Positions 7,730-16,847 of a DNA stretch of 64,000 nt are shown here, piece by piece (position 1 is the stretch's first letter; each line of letters begins with the position of its first letter). Position numbers and translations under genes: made by a program. The notes beneath the pieces were generated by a model that was not told where the DNA came from, made no database searches, and saw nothing but the letters and a program-made list of their open reading frames with translations. Source of the DNA: Promethearchaeota archaeon (GTDB lineage: Archaea; Asgardarchaeota; Lokiarchaeia; Sigynarchaeales; SOKP01); NCBI GenBank assembly GCA_019057775.1, contig JAHLWT010000185.1, positions 21,038-85,037 of the forward strand, given 5' to 3'.

Positions 7730-9394
7730 TTGGAACCGGCATTAATATTATCGCGTTTTGACCCCCTTTATGGACCTAAAATAATTTTAAAAGCACCCGA
7801 GTCATTGGAAGAAAAATATGTGAAAGAGATTCCCTCACTTATGGAACTTCCAACAAAGGGAGTATTTATTCACATATTTGGTGAAATAAAAACAGCTAAT
7901 TTGTTTTTCAAATTACCTAATCCATTTGCTCGAGGGTTTTATGAGAGTTTATTGGTGTCAGTGATAACAGATTATAAGAGTGAATTAAGCTTAATGCTTG
8001 CAAATAAGTTACTTGAAGGTTTTGCTCAAAATTTCTTAAATATCGAAGATGCTTATAAAGCATTTGACTACGAACCTAAAGATTTTAAAAGAGATGTAGA
8101 AAAACTAAAAGAAATGGAGAAATTTTTTATTTCTTACTATGAAACTATTAAACCAGCAATTAAAACATTAGAAATGGCAGAACACCGTTACCAATCTCTA
8201 TTTAAAGCAGCACGGGATGCTATTTTCATTATGAATCGCGACACTGGTATAATCATTGATGCTAACTTAGAAGCAGAGAAATTAATTGAACAAAGTAAAG
8301 AAGAAATATTAGGAGTAAAAGCAATTCAACTTGATTTATTTGATGAGGGGTTAGTTGATCCGAATATGGTTAGTCATCTTATTGATAAACCTCCACCAAT
8401 TATCTCCCGAATCAAAAAATCAACAGGCCAACCACTCTATCTTGAAGTAAGCGTAAACGAAATCCAATTAGGGGATGAATTTTTTATTCAATATTTATTT
8501 CATGATCTTTCTGATATACATATAATAGAAGAAAAGCTTAAGGAACATGCAAAAAAAATAGACACGATGAATAAATTTATTAGTATTGCAAACCAGGCAA
8601 TAGATCTTACAGATCTTCTAAATAAAATTATAGTATCAATAATAGAATTTTTAGATCTAAGAGGATGTTGCATCCATTTAGTTGATAAAACTCAAAATAT
8701 TGCAGAAATAAAAGCACACAAAGGACTACCACAATTCTTTTTTGAAAATAACAACCATCAAGAAGTTACCAAAAAACCTTTCGACATTGTATATTCAAGA
8801 GGTGTAGCGCTGGTAAATGAAAACTTTCCAGATGTAATAAAAAAGTTTTTTATTGGTTATGAATCAGAATCAAGTGCTGTTATACCTTTATTCTCTAAAT
8901 TTGAAATATTAGGTTCTATTAGCATACTCTTTTATAGTAAAACAACACTTTCAGCTGATGATATGGATTTAATTATTTCAATTGGCTTGGAAATAGGAAC
9001 AACAATAGAAAAACTCCAGAATCAAGAAAATCTATTAAAAAGTGAGCAACAGAATGCTCTTCTCCTTAATCATATTCCATTCTCGATTTTTAGAATCTCG
9101 ATTGATGGTATTTTTCAAGATGTGAAATTAGAAAAAAAAATTGAGAAAGTTTTTGACTTAGTATCCAAATCTCAAATTTTCATTGGAAAGAGATTAGACG
9201 ATTTTTTACCTAAGTCAATTGCAGGAGAAGCACTATTGAAAATTGAAGAAGCCCTAGAATATCAAGAAACAGTAGAAATGAAATTTACTTTCCCCTATAA
9301 AGATAATAAAATTATATTTCGTGCAGATATAATCCCAATAGCGAAGACTGAAGTACTCGCGTTTCTTCAAAATTTAACCAGAACTTGGCAATAA
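7730..9394 (+). CDS. Longin-like / PAS / GAF / PAS sensor protein
   Basis: This is a 554-residue protein with no kinase or output enzyme. Residues ~1-110 look like a longin domain. They open with A-L-I-L-S-R-F-D-P-L-Y-G-P-K-I followed by A-P-E, close to the F-x-P-x-x-G-P-K-I-x-x-x-x-P-E start of eukaryotic NPRL2. Residues ~145-265 form a PAS domain (Y-Q-S-L-F-K-A-A-R-D-A-I-F-I-M). Residues ~275-430 form a GAF domain (G-C-C-I-H-L-V-D, then S-A-V-I-P-L). Residues ~440-550 form a second PAS-like domain. The start is TTG at 7730. The gene converges on the four-gene GTPase operon with a 5-bp gap. I infer that it senses a small molecule or redox state and regulates GTPases through the longin domain. 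Confidence 0.6.
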   Translation: MEPALILSRFDPLYGPKIILKAPESLEEKYVKEIPSLMELPTKGVFIHIFGEIKTANLFFKLPNPFARGFYESLLVSVITDYKSELSLMLANKLLEGFAQNFLNIEDAYKAFDYEPKDFKRDVEKLKEMEKFFISYYETIKPAIKTLEMAEHRYQSLFKAARDAIFIMNRDTGIIIDANLEAEKLIEQSKEEILGVKAIQLDLFDEGLVDPNMVSHLIDKPPPIISRIKKSTGQPLYLEVSVNEIQLGDEFFIQYLFHDLSDIHIIEEKLKEHAKKIDTMNKFISIANQAIDLTDLLNKIIVSIIEFLDLRGCCIHLVDKTQNIAEIKAHKGLPQFFFENNNHQEVTKKPFDIVYSRGVALVNENFPDVIKKFFIGYESESSAVIPLFSKFEILGSISILFYSKTTLSADDMDLIISIGLEIGTTIEKLQNQENLLKSEQQNALLLNHIPFSIFRISIDGIFQDVKLEKKIEKVFDLVSKSQIFIGKRLDDFLPKSIAGEALLKIEEALEYQETVEMKFTFPYKDNKIIFRADIIPIAKTEVLAFLQNLTRTWQ

Positions 9395-9399
9395 GTAAT

Positions 9400-10446
9400 C
9401 TATTGCCGCGATTTTAACACAGTTCTTAGTTTTTCTGCTTTACTTTGAAAATCAAGCGCAAGAGAATCATCCCCTAGTTCAAAACAAGTATTACCTATTT
9501 TCTCAAACAGTTCTACAGCTTCACTGAAAGCTCCTTTTTCTAAAGCTTTCTGGGCTTCACTCATTAAAGTGTCCCTCTCAAAAAGGGGTTTCAACAGAGG
9601 TGATACCTCAGGGTCCATATCCAAAACATCAGCGATAATACGTATCATTTTTGTTCGATTTTCTGGGTTTATAGCTATGAATGGGTAAGTTTTCTGCCCT
9701 AATAATCGTTCGATATCTTGAACATTCAACGCTTCATCCAAATCTTGTTTATTAGCAATAACTGCCAACCGTGCATAGGGAACAACTTTATTCACTAATT
9801 CAAAAAAATATCGGCTTTTTTCAAGGTTTTTTAAAGTAGAATCGATTATTAGAAGTACTGCGTCGCTTCCTTTTATAAATTTCTCCCAAAGAAAACCAAA
9901 TTCATCCTGACCAGCAAAATCCCATAATAGGAAATGAAGTTTACCAATTTTAATGGTAGCAACTTCCCCTGTAATAGTTGGAATATGCTGCATAGGAATT
10001 TCTTCTGCTTTAATTAATTTAGTTGTTGTAGTCTTCCCCACTCCTGAATAACCAACAATTGAAATTTTAGGTTTTAACTTTTTATGAATTGCATCTACTA
10101 ATGGGTCAATAACTTCAGATATTATGGATAATTCAGGATCCTTGATATTGTCACTATAAATGTCTAAAAATTCTTTCTTAAATTTACTGACTTGTGGTTT
10201 AATACTCTCAAATTCATCTCCTAATCCAGAAATCATGAGAAAAATTAAATTTAAATCCTTTTCCACTGTGTATGATAATTTATACTCAAAAAATTCAAAA
10301 CTCCCAACTTCAGCCCCAAATCTTGAGAGAGCAGCTTTTTTAATTTTCATGTATACATTTGAAAAGAAAGAATCGTCTAAACCTTTTGCATAATTCCTTT
10401 GATATATTATATCATCATTTAATATAATGAAAAATTGTCTTAACAT
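9400..10446 (-). CDS. Longin-Arf-like small GTPase fusion (copy A)
   Basis: This protein has 348 residues. Residues 1-~105 form a longin-like domain (F-F-I-I-L-N-D-D-I-I-Y-Q-R-N-Y). Residues ~125-275 form an Arf/Ras-superfamily GTPase: P-loop G-Y-S-G-V-G-K-T (132-139), switch I Thr in I-P-T-I-T-G, G3 W-D-F-A-G-Q180 and G4 N-K-Q-D (232-235). W-D-x-A-G-Q is Arf-like, but there is no N-terminal myristoylation Gly. The C-terminal ~70 residues look like a TPR helical pair. Fused longin-GTPases are known from Asgard archaea. It is the last gene of the four-gene operon, 16 bp after the Rag-like gene, and a paralogue of 11419-12459 with motifs at the same residue numbers. Confidence 0.85.
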   Translation of the reverse strand: MLRQFFIILNDDIIYQRNYAKGLDDSFFSNVYMKIKKAALSRFGAEVGSFEFFEYKLSYTVEKDLNLIFLMISGLGDEFESIKPQVSKFKKEFLDIYSDNIKDPELSIISEVIDPLVDAIHKKLKPKISIVGYSGVGKTTTTKLIKAEEIPMQHIPTITGEVATIKIGKLHFLLWDFAGQDEFGFLWEKFIKGSDAVLLIIDSTLKNLEKSRYFFELVNKVVPYARLAVIANKQDLDEALNVQDIERLLGQKTYPFIAINPENRTKMIRIIADVLDMDPEVSPLLKPLFERDTLMSEAQKALEKGAFSEAVELFEKIGNTCFELGDDSLALDFQSKAEKLRTVLKSRQ

Positions 10447-10462
10447 CCCATCTTTCCTGAGT

Positions 10463-11380
10463 TTATTTACTATTTTGTTCTAGTTCCTTTTTTATTTCAT
10501 TCACAAGATTATTCAAATCTTCTTCCTTTAGTGTTTCAGAAAACACTAGGAGTTTCTTAAAGTTATCATTATAACTACTAAGATCTGCTATTAATTTATA
10601 TAATATTTTAGGTCCAGCATTTATAAACTTAGCTACGGGAAGGATTTCTTCATTTAGTTTACTTTCTTTATAAATTCTCTCATATAAATAATAGAGCGTA
10701 CTTGTATCAAAATCTGTGGTGGAAACTTGAACAATAAGATTATTATCTTGATTCGAAACAAAGCAGATAGTCTTTATTAGGGTTTGCATTGACTTTTTAA
10801 TAATGTCTTCCAGATTTAAAGTCTCTTTAGAAAAAGTACTAAATGTATGTGAAATAGCATTGTAAATAGTATATACTAAATTTGGATGTAAACTTGTGAA
10901 GTAAATCGTTAAATCTTCAGGTAATTCTAATTGTCTATTTATTTGTTTCCTAATTAAATCTAGCTTGCTTCCAATCTTCTTATCAATTAATAAATCGATT
11001 TTATGTAAGAATAATATAAGTTTAGCCTCAAATTTGTGTTTTTTGTTAATTTCATATAGGCTCTTGATATCATCAATAATATCTTGTGAATCAGAAATCC
11101 ATGTTGGATAATCAAAAATATAAATTATTGCTCCTGTGTTTTCAAAAGTAGCTATTTGTTTATCTTCATCCTTTAATAAAATCGGTAGGGATTGCCCAGG
11201 AGTATCAAGTAAACTAATCTTTAAGTTCATAAACTTATGTACGCTATATTTAGTTCCTATTGTTGCTTCTAAGGGAAACAAAACTAATTCATTCGGGTCT
11301 TCTCCTTCAAAAATAACTTTTTTTATCGTGGTTTTACCCACTTCTGGCTTACCCACAAGGGCTACTCGTTTAGTTAACAT
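10463..11380 (-). CDS. Rag/Gtr-like small GTPase (copy A)
   Basis: This protein has 305 residues. The N-terminal G domain has P-loop G-K-P-E-V-G-K-T (10-17), effector Thr in E-A-T-I, G3 D-T-P-G-Q (59-63) and G4 H-K-I-D (126-129). H-K-x-D in place of N-K-x-D is the hallmark of the eukaryotic Rag/Gtr family. After it, Y-F-T-S-L-H-P-N-L-V-Y-T-I-Y matches the Rag T-S-I-W-D-x-x-L-Y segment, and the C-terminal ~130 residues fit a roadblock-like dimerisation domain. Eukaryotic Rags work as heterodimers in nutrient signalling, so the two copies here could pair with each other. It lies 38 bp after the copy-B longin-Arf gene and 16 bp before the copy-A gene. Confidence 0.85.
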   Translation of the reverse strand: MLTKRVALVGKPEVGKTTIKKVIFEGEDPNELVLFPLEATIGTKYSVHKFMNLKISLLDTPGQSLPILLKDEDKQIATFENTGAIIYIFDYPTWISDSQDIIDDIKSLYEINKKHKFEAKLILFLHKIDLLIDKKIGSKLDLIRKQINRQLELPEDLTIYFTSLHPNLVYTIYNAISHTFSTFSKETLNLEDIIKKSMQTLIKTICFVSNQDNNLIVQVSTTDFDTSTLYYLYERIYKESKLNEEILPVAKFINAGPKILYKLIADLSSYNDNFKKLLVFSETLKEEDLNNLVNEIKKELEQNSK

Positions 11381-11418
11381 TTCGGTTCCTCTTTTTATTA
11401 AAATTAAATAAAGTTTTA

Positions 11419-12459
11419 TTATAAATTGGTAAAAATTCTTAATTTATCAGCTTTGTTTTTATACTCATTTGCTTTTGATTCATCCCCTATCTCATTACAC
11501 AAAGAATATAGTTTATCAAAATACATTACTGCTTGTTTTAAATCGCCTTCTTCTAGCGCTTTTAAGGCATTTTTTGCCAATAAATCTCTTTCGAATAAAG
11601 GTTTTAGCAATAGAGATACATCAGGGTTCAAATCCAAGAGATCTGCAATAATTCTAATCATTTTATCTCTACTACCAGGTTCAATAGCGATCATTGCATA
11701 AGTTTTTTGGCCTATTATTTTTTCAATTTCCTCGATGTTCATAGCATGGGGTAAATCTTGTTTATTTGCAATTATTGCTATTCTAGCATAAGGTACTGCT
11801 TTCCTTGATATATCTACGAAAGTTTTACTTTTCTCAATATTACTTTGAGTTGAATCTGTCATTAGAAGTATCGCATCGCTTCCAGTCATAAATTTTTCCC
11901 ATAAATAGTCAAACTGATCTTGCCCTGCAAAATCCCATATATATAAATTTACCCCTTCAAGTTTAATTTTGGCCACTTTTCCTGTGATTGTCGGAATATG
12001 TTCTGTAGGAACTTCTTCTGATTTTATCAATCGCGTAATTGTAGTTTTCCCAACACCAGAAAGGCCAACTATGGATATTTTTACTCTAAAATTTCTTTGA
12101 ATTTCATCAACAATGACTTTTATTTCTTCATTTTTTGCAGCAAAATCGACTTCCACAATATTATCCTTAAAGGAATCCAGAAACTTATTTCTTAATCTCT
12201 TAATAAGGGGTTTTGCAGTCTCAATATCATCAGAAAATCCTAACACAAAAAGGAACAGTAAATTACGATCTCTATCAGCCAAGTATAAAATTCGTGATTC
12301 AAAAAAATCGTGAGTTCCGATTTCATCTCCTATTCTAGAAAATGCCTCATTTTTAATACTGAGATAGACATTTATTAAGAGAGAAGCATTTACTCCTTTA
12401 GCATAGCTCCTATGATATATTATTTTATCGTTTAAGATTATGTATACTTGTTTTAACAT
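11419..12459 (-). CDS. Longin-Arf-like small GTPase fusion (copy B)
   Basis: This 346-residue protein is colinear with the protein at 9400-10446. A longin-like domain covers ~1-105 (V-Y-I-I-L-N-D-K-I-I-Y-H-R-S-Y). The G domain has P-loop G-L-S-G-V-G-K-T (132-139), I-P-T-I-T-G, W-D-F-A-G-Q180 and N-K-Q-D (232-235). The C-terminus is TPR-like. All nucleotide-binding motifs are intact, so both copies should bind GTP, and the catalytic Gln in G3 is kept. It is the second gene of the operon, 30 bp after the copy-B Rag-like gene. The two copies differ across the whole length, which indicates an old duplication and not an assembly artefact. Confidence 0.85.
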   Translation of the reverse strand: MLKQVYIILNDKIIYHRSYAKGVNASLLINVYLSIKNEAFSRIGDEIGTHDFFESRILYLADRDRNLLFLFVLGFSDDIETAKPLIKRLRNKFLDSFKDNIVEVDFAAKNEEIKVIVDEIQRNFRVKISIVGLSGVGKTTITRLIKSEEVPTEHIPTITGKVAKIKLEGVNLYIWDFAGQDQFDYLWEKFMTGSDAILLMTDSTQSNIEKSKTFVDISRKAVPYARIAIIANKQDLPHAMNIEEIEKIIGQKTYAMIAIEPGSRDKMIRIIADLLDLNPDVSLLLKPLFERDLLAKNALKALEEGDLKQAVMYFDKLYSLCNEIGDESKANEYKNKADKLRIFTNL

Positions 12460-12489
12460 CTTTTGGGTTCATTTATTTAATTATGACTA

Positions 12490-13386
12490 TTAGCCTATTT
12501 CGTTTTTGATATCAGTAAGTTTGCTATTTAATTCATTTTCATCTAAAGTTTCAGAAAGAAGTATGATCTTTTTAAAATTGGAATTAATATCTGAAATATC
12601 TTTTGAAACACTATAAAGAATTTTAGATTCTAAACTAATAGCTTTGATATCCTCAGTAGATTTAATTAACTTATACATTTCTTCATTCAGATTGTATAGA
12701 GTGGTAGTATCAAAATCATTTGACATTACTTCTATTATAAGATTGTTATCTTGGTTAGAGACAAAACAAATTGTCTTCGGCAAATTTTCAAGTATTTTTC
12801 TTATAGTCGATTCCAACTTTGATATGTCTTCTGAAAAACTCCCGATTGTCGCTGATAAGGCATTATAAATAGTATAAATTAAATTTGGATGTAAACTTGT
12901 GTAATAAATACCGAGATCTTCGGGTAAATTTAGAAGTTTTTTAATCTGTTTTACGACAAGAGCTAACCTAAGACCTAATTTTTGAGCTACAATAAGATCG
13001 ATCTTGTGAAGGAATAAAATGATTTTAGCATTAAAGTTATTTTTCTTATTGATTTCATAAACACGGCGGATATCATTGATGACTTCTTCAGAATTTTCTA
13101 TGTAGGTTGGATAATCGAAAACATATATTATCGCATTAGTATTTTCAAACGATCTAATTTGTTTCTCTTCATCCTCTAGCAAACTCGATAGTGATTGGCC
13201 AGCAGTATCTAACAAAATAATTTTTGAATCCATAAATTCATGTATAGAAAAATTAGTTTTTAAGGTAGGTTCCAATGGAAATATAATTAATTCATTTGGA
13301 TCTGCACCTTCAAAAACGACTTTTTTAATAGTCGATTTCCCCATTTCTGGTCTCCCTATCAAAACCAAGCGTACTTTAGATGTCAA
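12490..13386 (-). CDS. Rag/Gtr-like small GTPase (copy B), first gene of the GTPase operon
   Basis: This 298-residue protein is a paralogue of 10463-11380. It has P-loop G-R-P-E-M-G-K-S (11-18), G3 D-T-A-G-Q (60-64), G4 H-K-I-D (127-130) and Y-Y-T-S-L-H-P-N-L-I-Y-T-I-Y at the start of a roadblock-like C-terminal domain. P-loop Thr is replaced by Ser and the effector segment reads E-P-T-L where copy A has E-A-T-I, so the two copies may differ in nucleotide handling, as RagA/B and RagC/D do. The 187-bp upstream region is free of genes and should hold the operon promoter. I see no single clear BRE/TATA there. Confidence 0.85.
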   Translation of the reverse strand: MTSKVRLVLIGRPEMGKSTIKKVVFEGADPNELIIFPLEPTLKTNFSIHEFMDSKIILLDTAGQSLSSLLEDEEKQIRSFENTNAIIYVFDYPTYIENSEEVINDIRRVYEINKKNNFNAKIILFLHKIDLIVAQKLGLRLALVVKQIKKLLNLPEDLGIYYTSLHPNLIYTIYNALSATIGSFSEDISKLESTIRKILENLPKTICFVSNQDNNLIIEVMSNDFDTTTLYNLNEEMYKLIKSTEDIKAISLESKILYSVSKDISDINSNFKKIILLSETLDENELNSKLTDIKNEIG

Positions 13387-13573
13387 AGTTACAACTGTCC
13401 TAAATAAAAAGCATTAAGAACTTTTTATTATCAAATAAAAGAAGAAATATTTAAACTTGAGTAAAAAAATATTCCTAATACTTTCAATGTAAAAAATTTT
13501 TAATTATAACTCCATGACAATATTATTTATTATTGATACCTTTATAAAAAAGAGAGACAATTAAAAGAATATT

Positions 13574-14809
13574 TTAAATTTTTGAAGCGATAAAATCAAT
13601 TAAAGCCATAATTCTAATTTGGTGATCAAATTCAGGTTTAAATTCTTCATATGCTTCATTTAAATTGTTTATACAAAATGGGCAGCTCGTTAGTAATATT
13701 TCAGCTCCAGTAGCTATTGCTTCTTTTAATCGATCTTTAGAGATCTCAAGAGCTAATTCAGGAAATTGACTCTTCACACCACCACCAGCACCACAGCACC
13801 ACGCATTCTTTCGATTTCTTTTCATTTCCACTAGAAAAACTCCGGGGATGTTTGAAATAATAGACCGTGGGATATCATAAGTGTCCATATGACGCCCTAA
13901 ATGGCAGGGATCATGGTATGTAACTCTTATTTCTTCAGCATCATCCCCCTTGAAAGGAATTTCACTATTAATTAGCATATCGTTTAAAATCTCAGTTATA
14001 TGTTTTACTTCAAATGGTAGCTCTTCTCCAAGCAATTGAGGATAATCTTTTTTCAATGTCCTATAACATCCTGCACAGGCAGTAAACACAGTAGATGCTC
14101 CTATCTTTTTGAATTCTTCTATGTTGTGTTTCATCGCTTCTTTAGCTGATTTTTCATCACCGATACGAAGTGCTATTGAACCACAACACCATTCATCTTG
14201 GGATAATACAATTTCTTTTCCTCCAGCTTCTAATATTTTCATAAGATTATTCAATGTGTTAGATTGTCTTAAAGGAATTGAACATCCATGGAAAAAAGCG
14301 AGATCTGCACTTTCTTTAACAATTGAAAATTCCGAAGCCCAATTTATTTTATCTTCCTTAGGTTCTCCATAAGGATTTTTCATTGTTTCATTGTTCATGA
14401 AATTAATTAATTCACTGTGCCGCGGTAATGGAGATATACCTTCCTCTACAAGATCTTTCCTCAATGCATTCCAAACTTCAACATGATCAATCCATTTGGA
14501 TGTACAGTGAATTATATTTTCGTTCTGAGATTGATGACAGACTTCAGAACAGTTTCCACACTCGGAACATTGATAGACGAATTCAGCTAGTTCTTTACTT
14601 AATGGAAGTTTACCTTCCAAAACACTTTTCAAAACATTCATTCTCCCTCGCGAAAAATAAATTTCAAAGGCTTCTTCACCTTTCGCTTCTTTTATAGGAC
14701 AAGTTAGAAATCTTCCAACTGGAGCTCTTATTGCATATCCACAATCTCCACAATTCATGCAAGAGAAGATATCTTCCCATCTATTCTTTAAATTTGTTAA
14801 TTTACTCAC
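13574..14809 (-). CDS. Fe-S CCG-domain oxidoreductase subunit (GlcF/HdrD-like)
   Basis: This protein has 411 residues. Two N-terminal 4Fe-4S clusters are ligated by C17-x2-C20-x2-C23...C37-P and by a second C-S-E-C-G-N-C-S-E-V-C set. Two CCG domains follow: A-C-A-G-C / W-C-C-G-S, then C-H-L-G-R-H / W-C-C-G-A-G-G-G. This is the electron-transfer partner of FAD-linked 2-hydroxyacid oxidases and is related to heterodisulfide reductase subunit D. It lies 3 bp downstream of the FAD subunit, so the two should form one complex. It would pass electrons from an organic acid to a membrane or soluble carrier. A second such pair lies at 25967-28853. Confidence 0.85.
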   Translation of the reverse strand: MSKLTNLKNRWEDIFSCMNCGDCGYAIRAPVGRFLTCPIKEAKGEEAFEIYFSRGRMNVLKSVLEGKLPLSKELAEFVYQCSECGNCSEVCHQSQNENIIHCTSKWIDHVEVWNALRKDLVEEGISPLPRHSELINFMNNETMKNPYGEPKEDKINWASEFSIVKESADLAFFHGCSIPLRQSNTLNNLMKILEAGGKEIVLSQDEWCCGSIALRIGDEKSAKEAMKHNIEEFKKIGASTVFTACAGCYRTLKKDYPQLLGEELPFEVKHITEILNDMLINSEIPFKGDDAEEIRVTYHDPCHLGRHMDTYDIPRSIISNIPGVFLVEMKRNRKNAWCCGAGGGVKSQFPELALEISKDRLKEAIATGAEILLTSCPFCINNLNEAYEEFKPEFDHQIRIMALIDFIASKI

Positions 14810-14812
14810 TTA

Positions 14813-16330
14813 TTAATCCCCCCAAAAATTAAATTTGCCTCTACTTAAAATCATTTTAGGATCAAGAACTTTTTTGATTGATTTCAATAAATTATAGTAT
14901 TCCTCAGAATAAGCCCCAATTTCAACCATTAAGCGAGAGGGCATAAAACCCATCATGTACCATTGAGCTCCCTGTTTGGTTACTCTTTCTAGCATCGATC
15001 TCCATAATTTCAAATTAAGTTCCTTAATAATCTCATGATATTCACCATCTCGATAACTTTCAAATGTTGCAAAACCACATGTTAATTCTACGTTATTTCC
15101 ATCTATTAATAATACTGGACCAGTCCCTACAACAGGTCGGGTTTGAGTGATATCAAAAATTTTTCGCATAGATTCTCCATTTTCTATATCCCATTGATCT
15201 AAATCGGCTAAAATTGTTGGGAATGAATTAATCGGAGTAAAACATTCTGCTGTTAATGGTTCAAATGCAGGTAGCATCCCCCATAGATTGTGGTACGTTT
15301 GCCAATGTCCTTGCTCTGTATAATGCCATTTAGCATAATTTCCTTCGGAAATTTCTGAGCCTAGTTCTAGAGCTTTATTTTTTAATATAATATCATCTAA
15401 TTGTTTAACTTTTTGCCTTAATTCTTCTTCTGAGTTTGCTTCAACTGTATAGAAAAACATCCCTCTCTTTTTCTTTAAATCCTTCCACAACGGAAAAAGT
15501 CCATACTCTAATCCAAGTCTCACAATAATATCAGGAATGAACATCGCATCATATACATCTATTCCTTTTTTCCTTATTTCTGTGAAAATTTTTGCCGATA
15601 CCTCATTTGACTTACCTCGTACTAATTGAAACGTCTTATAATCAGCAAACGGAGGTCTTGGAAATATTTGTAGGGAAACCTTTGTCTTTACTCCAAAAAT
15701 TCCATTATCCCCACAGAAGAGCCCTGCTAAATCAGGTCCATTTCCAAATCTATTAAAAGGAAACTTTGAGAAAGTATTTGCTTGTGAACCAGTTTCGATT
15801 ATTTCACCAGTAGGTAAGACCACTTCTAAAGACACGAGTTGATTCGTGCATGCTCCATATTTTGCACATCCTCCACCACCAACAGAATGATGAGAGATCC
15901 CTCCCCCAACAGATGCAGTCATTCCAGACCCCGGCCCCATACAACCTGTATAAAGCCCGTATTGAGATAGATGATCATTTAGTTTACTCCAAGAAATTCC
16001 AGCTTCGACAGTAGCTATTAGATTTTCGACATCAATATTAATAACTTTATTCATTCTCTTCATATCAAGAACGATTCCCTCATCATTAATAGGCTTACTT
16101 CCTCCAAACTCACAAATCCCTGCACCACGAGGGATTACAGGTGTATTTTCTTCGTTTGCTACTTTTAAAATTTCTGAGATTTCCTGCGCATCTTTGGGTC
16201 TTATTACAATATCAGGAACACCTTGTAAAACAACATCTACGTTTCTCGAATATGCATGCCGTATATTAATATCATTAGATATGAATTTTTCTGATACAAC
16301 ACGCTCCAATTTATTATACAGTTCTGTCAT
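14813..16330 (-). CDS. FAD-linked 2-hydroxyacid oxidase (GlcD / D-lactate dehydrogenase-like)
   Basis: This 505-residue protein has an N-terminal FAD-binding PCMH domain. Its blocks are P-D-I-V-I-R-P-K-D-A-Q-E-I, the glycine-rich P-V-I-P-R-G-A-G-I-C-E-F-G-G and G-S-G-M-T-A-S-V-G-G-G-I-S-H-H-S, and G-L-F-C-G-D-N-G-I-F-G-V. The C-terminal half is an FAD-linked oxidase cap ending in L-D-P-K-M-I-L-S-R-G-K. The family oxidises glycolate, D-lactate and related 2-hydroxyacids. It sits directly upstream of the Fe-S subunit in a two-gene operon. The substrate cannot be assigned by eye. The histidine pair G-G-I-S-H-H may belong to the flavin site. Confidence 0.85.
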   Translation of the reverse strand: MTELYNKLERVVSEKFISNDINIRHAYSRNVDVVLQGVPDIVIRPKDAQEISEILKVANEENTPVIPRGAGICEFGGSKPINDEGIVLDMKRMNKVINIDVENLIATVEAGISWSKLNDHLSQYGLYTGCMGPGSGMTASVGGGISHHSVGGGGCAKYGACTNQLVSLEVVLPTGEIIETGSQANTFSKFPFNRFGNGPDLAGLFCGDNGIFGVKTKVSLQIFPRPPFADYKTFQLVRGKSNEVSAKIFTEIRKKGIDVYDAMFIPDIIVRLGLEYGLFPLWKDLKKKRGMFFYTVEANSEEELRQKVKQLDDIILKNKALELGSEISEGNYAKWHYTEQGHWQTYHNLWGMLPAFEPLTAECFTPINSFPTILADLDQWDIENGESMRKIFDITQTRPVVGTGPVLLIDGNNVELTCGFATFESYRDGEYHEIIKELNLKLWRSMLERVTKQGAQWYMMGFMPSRLMVEIGAYSEEYYNLLKSIKKVLDPKMILSRGKFNFWGD

Positions 16331-16462
16331 AATGTATCTTTTTTTTTTTTATCATCAAAATTATTATATATTTTAATTTGAGTATTGATAAATTTTAAGA
16401 ATCTAGAAGATTAGAAAAAAATTTAGTGAAAAGTGCTTTTTAAAAGCTATTCTAACAGTCTT

Positions 16463-16846
16463 TTAAGTAGCACTGCTATAAATTGTTCTTTTTAATGCCT
16501 TCTCAATATTTCTTAATAGTTTTTCATTGCTAAAAGGTTTAGTTTTAAAAGATATCACTCCCATCATTTCAGCTTTTTCACGAGCTTCTTTATCCGCGCT
16601 TGCAAATATTATCTTTGCGTTTTTGTTAATTTCTAAAATTTCTTCTGTGGCATCAATACCATTTTTTATTGGCATTCGATGATCCATTATTATTATATCT
16701 GGCTTATGAAGAAGATTTTTGTACACCTGTACTGCTTCTTCTCCATTATTAGCCACTGCCATGATTTCATGTCCAAAAGTGGTTAAAACTAGTTCATATA
16801 ACCTTACTAGAGAGAATTCATCTTCAACAAGAAGTATTGATGCCAA
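16463..16846 (-). CDS. CheY-like response regulator (single receiver domain)
   Basis: This is a single receiver domain of 127 residues. It has the acidic pair E8-D9, phospho-acceptor D55 in I-I-M-D-H-R-M-P, S83 in F-A-S-A and the conserved K103 before P104 in K-T-K-P. No DNA-binding or enzymatic output domain is present, so it probably signals by protein contact or acts as a phosphate sink, as most archaeal single-domain regulators do. It begins 1 bp after the histidine kinase gene ends and is the obvious partner of that kinase. Confidence 0.9.
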   Translation of the reverse strand: MASILLVEDEFSLVRLYELVLTTFGHEIMAVANNGEEAVQVYKNLLHKPDIIIMDHRMPIKNGIDATEEILEINKNAKIIFASADKEAREKAEMMGVISFKTKPFSNEKLLRNIEKALKRTIYSSAT

Positions 16847-16847
16847 T

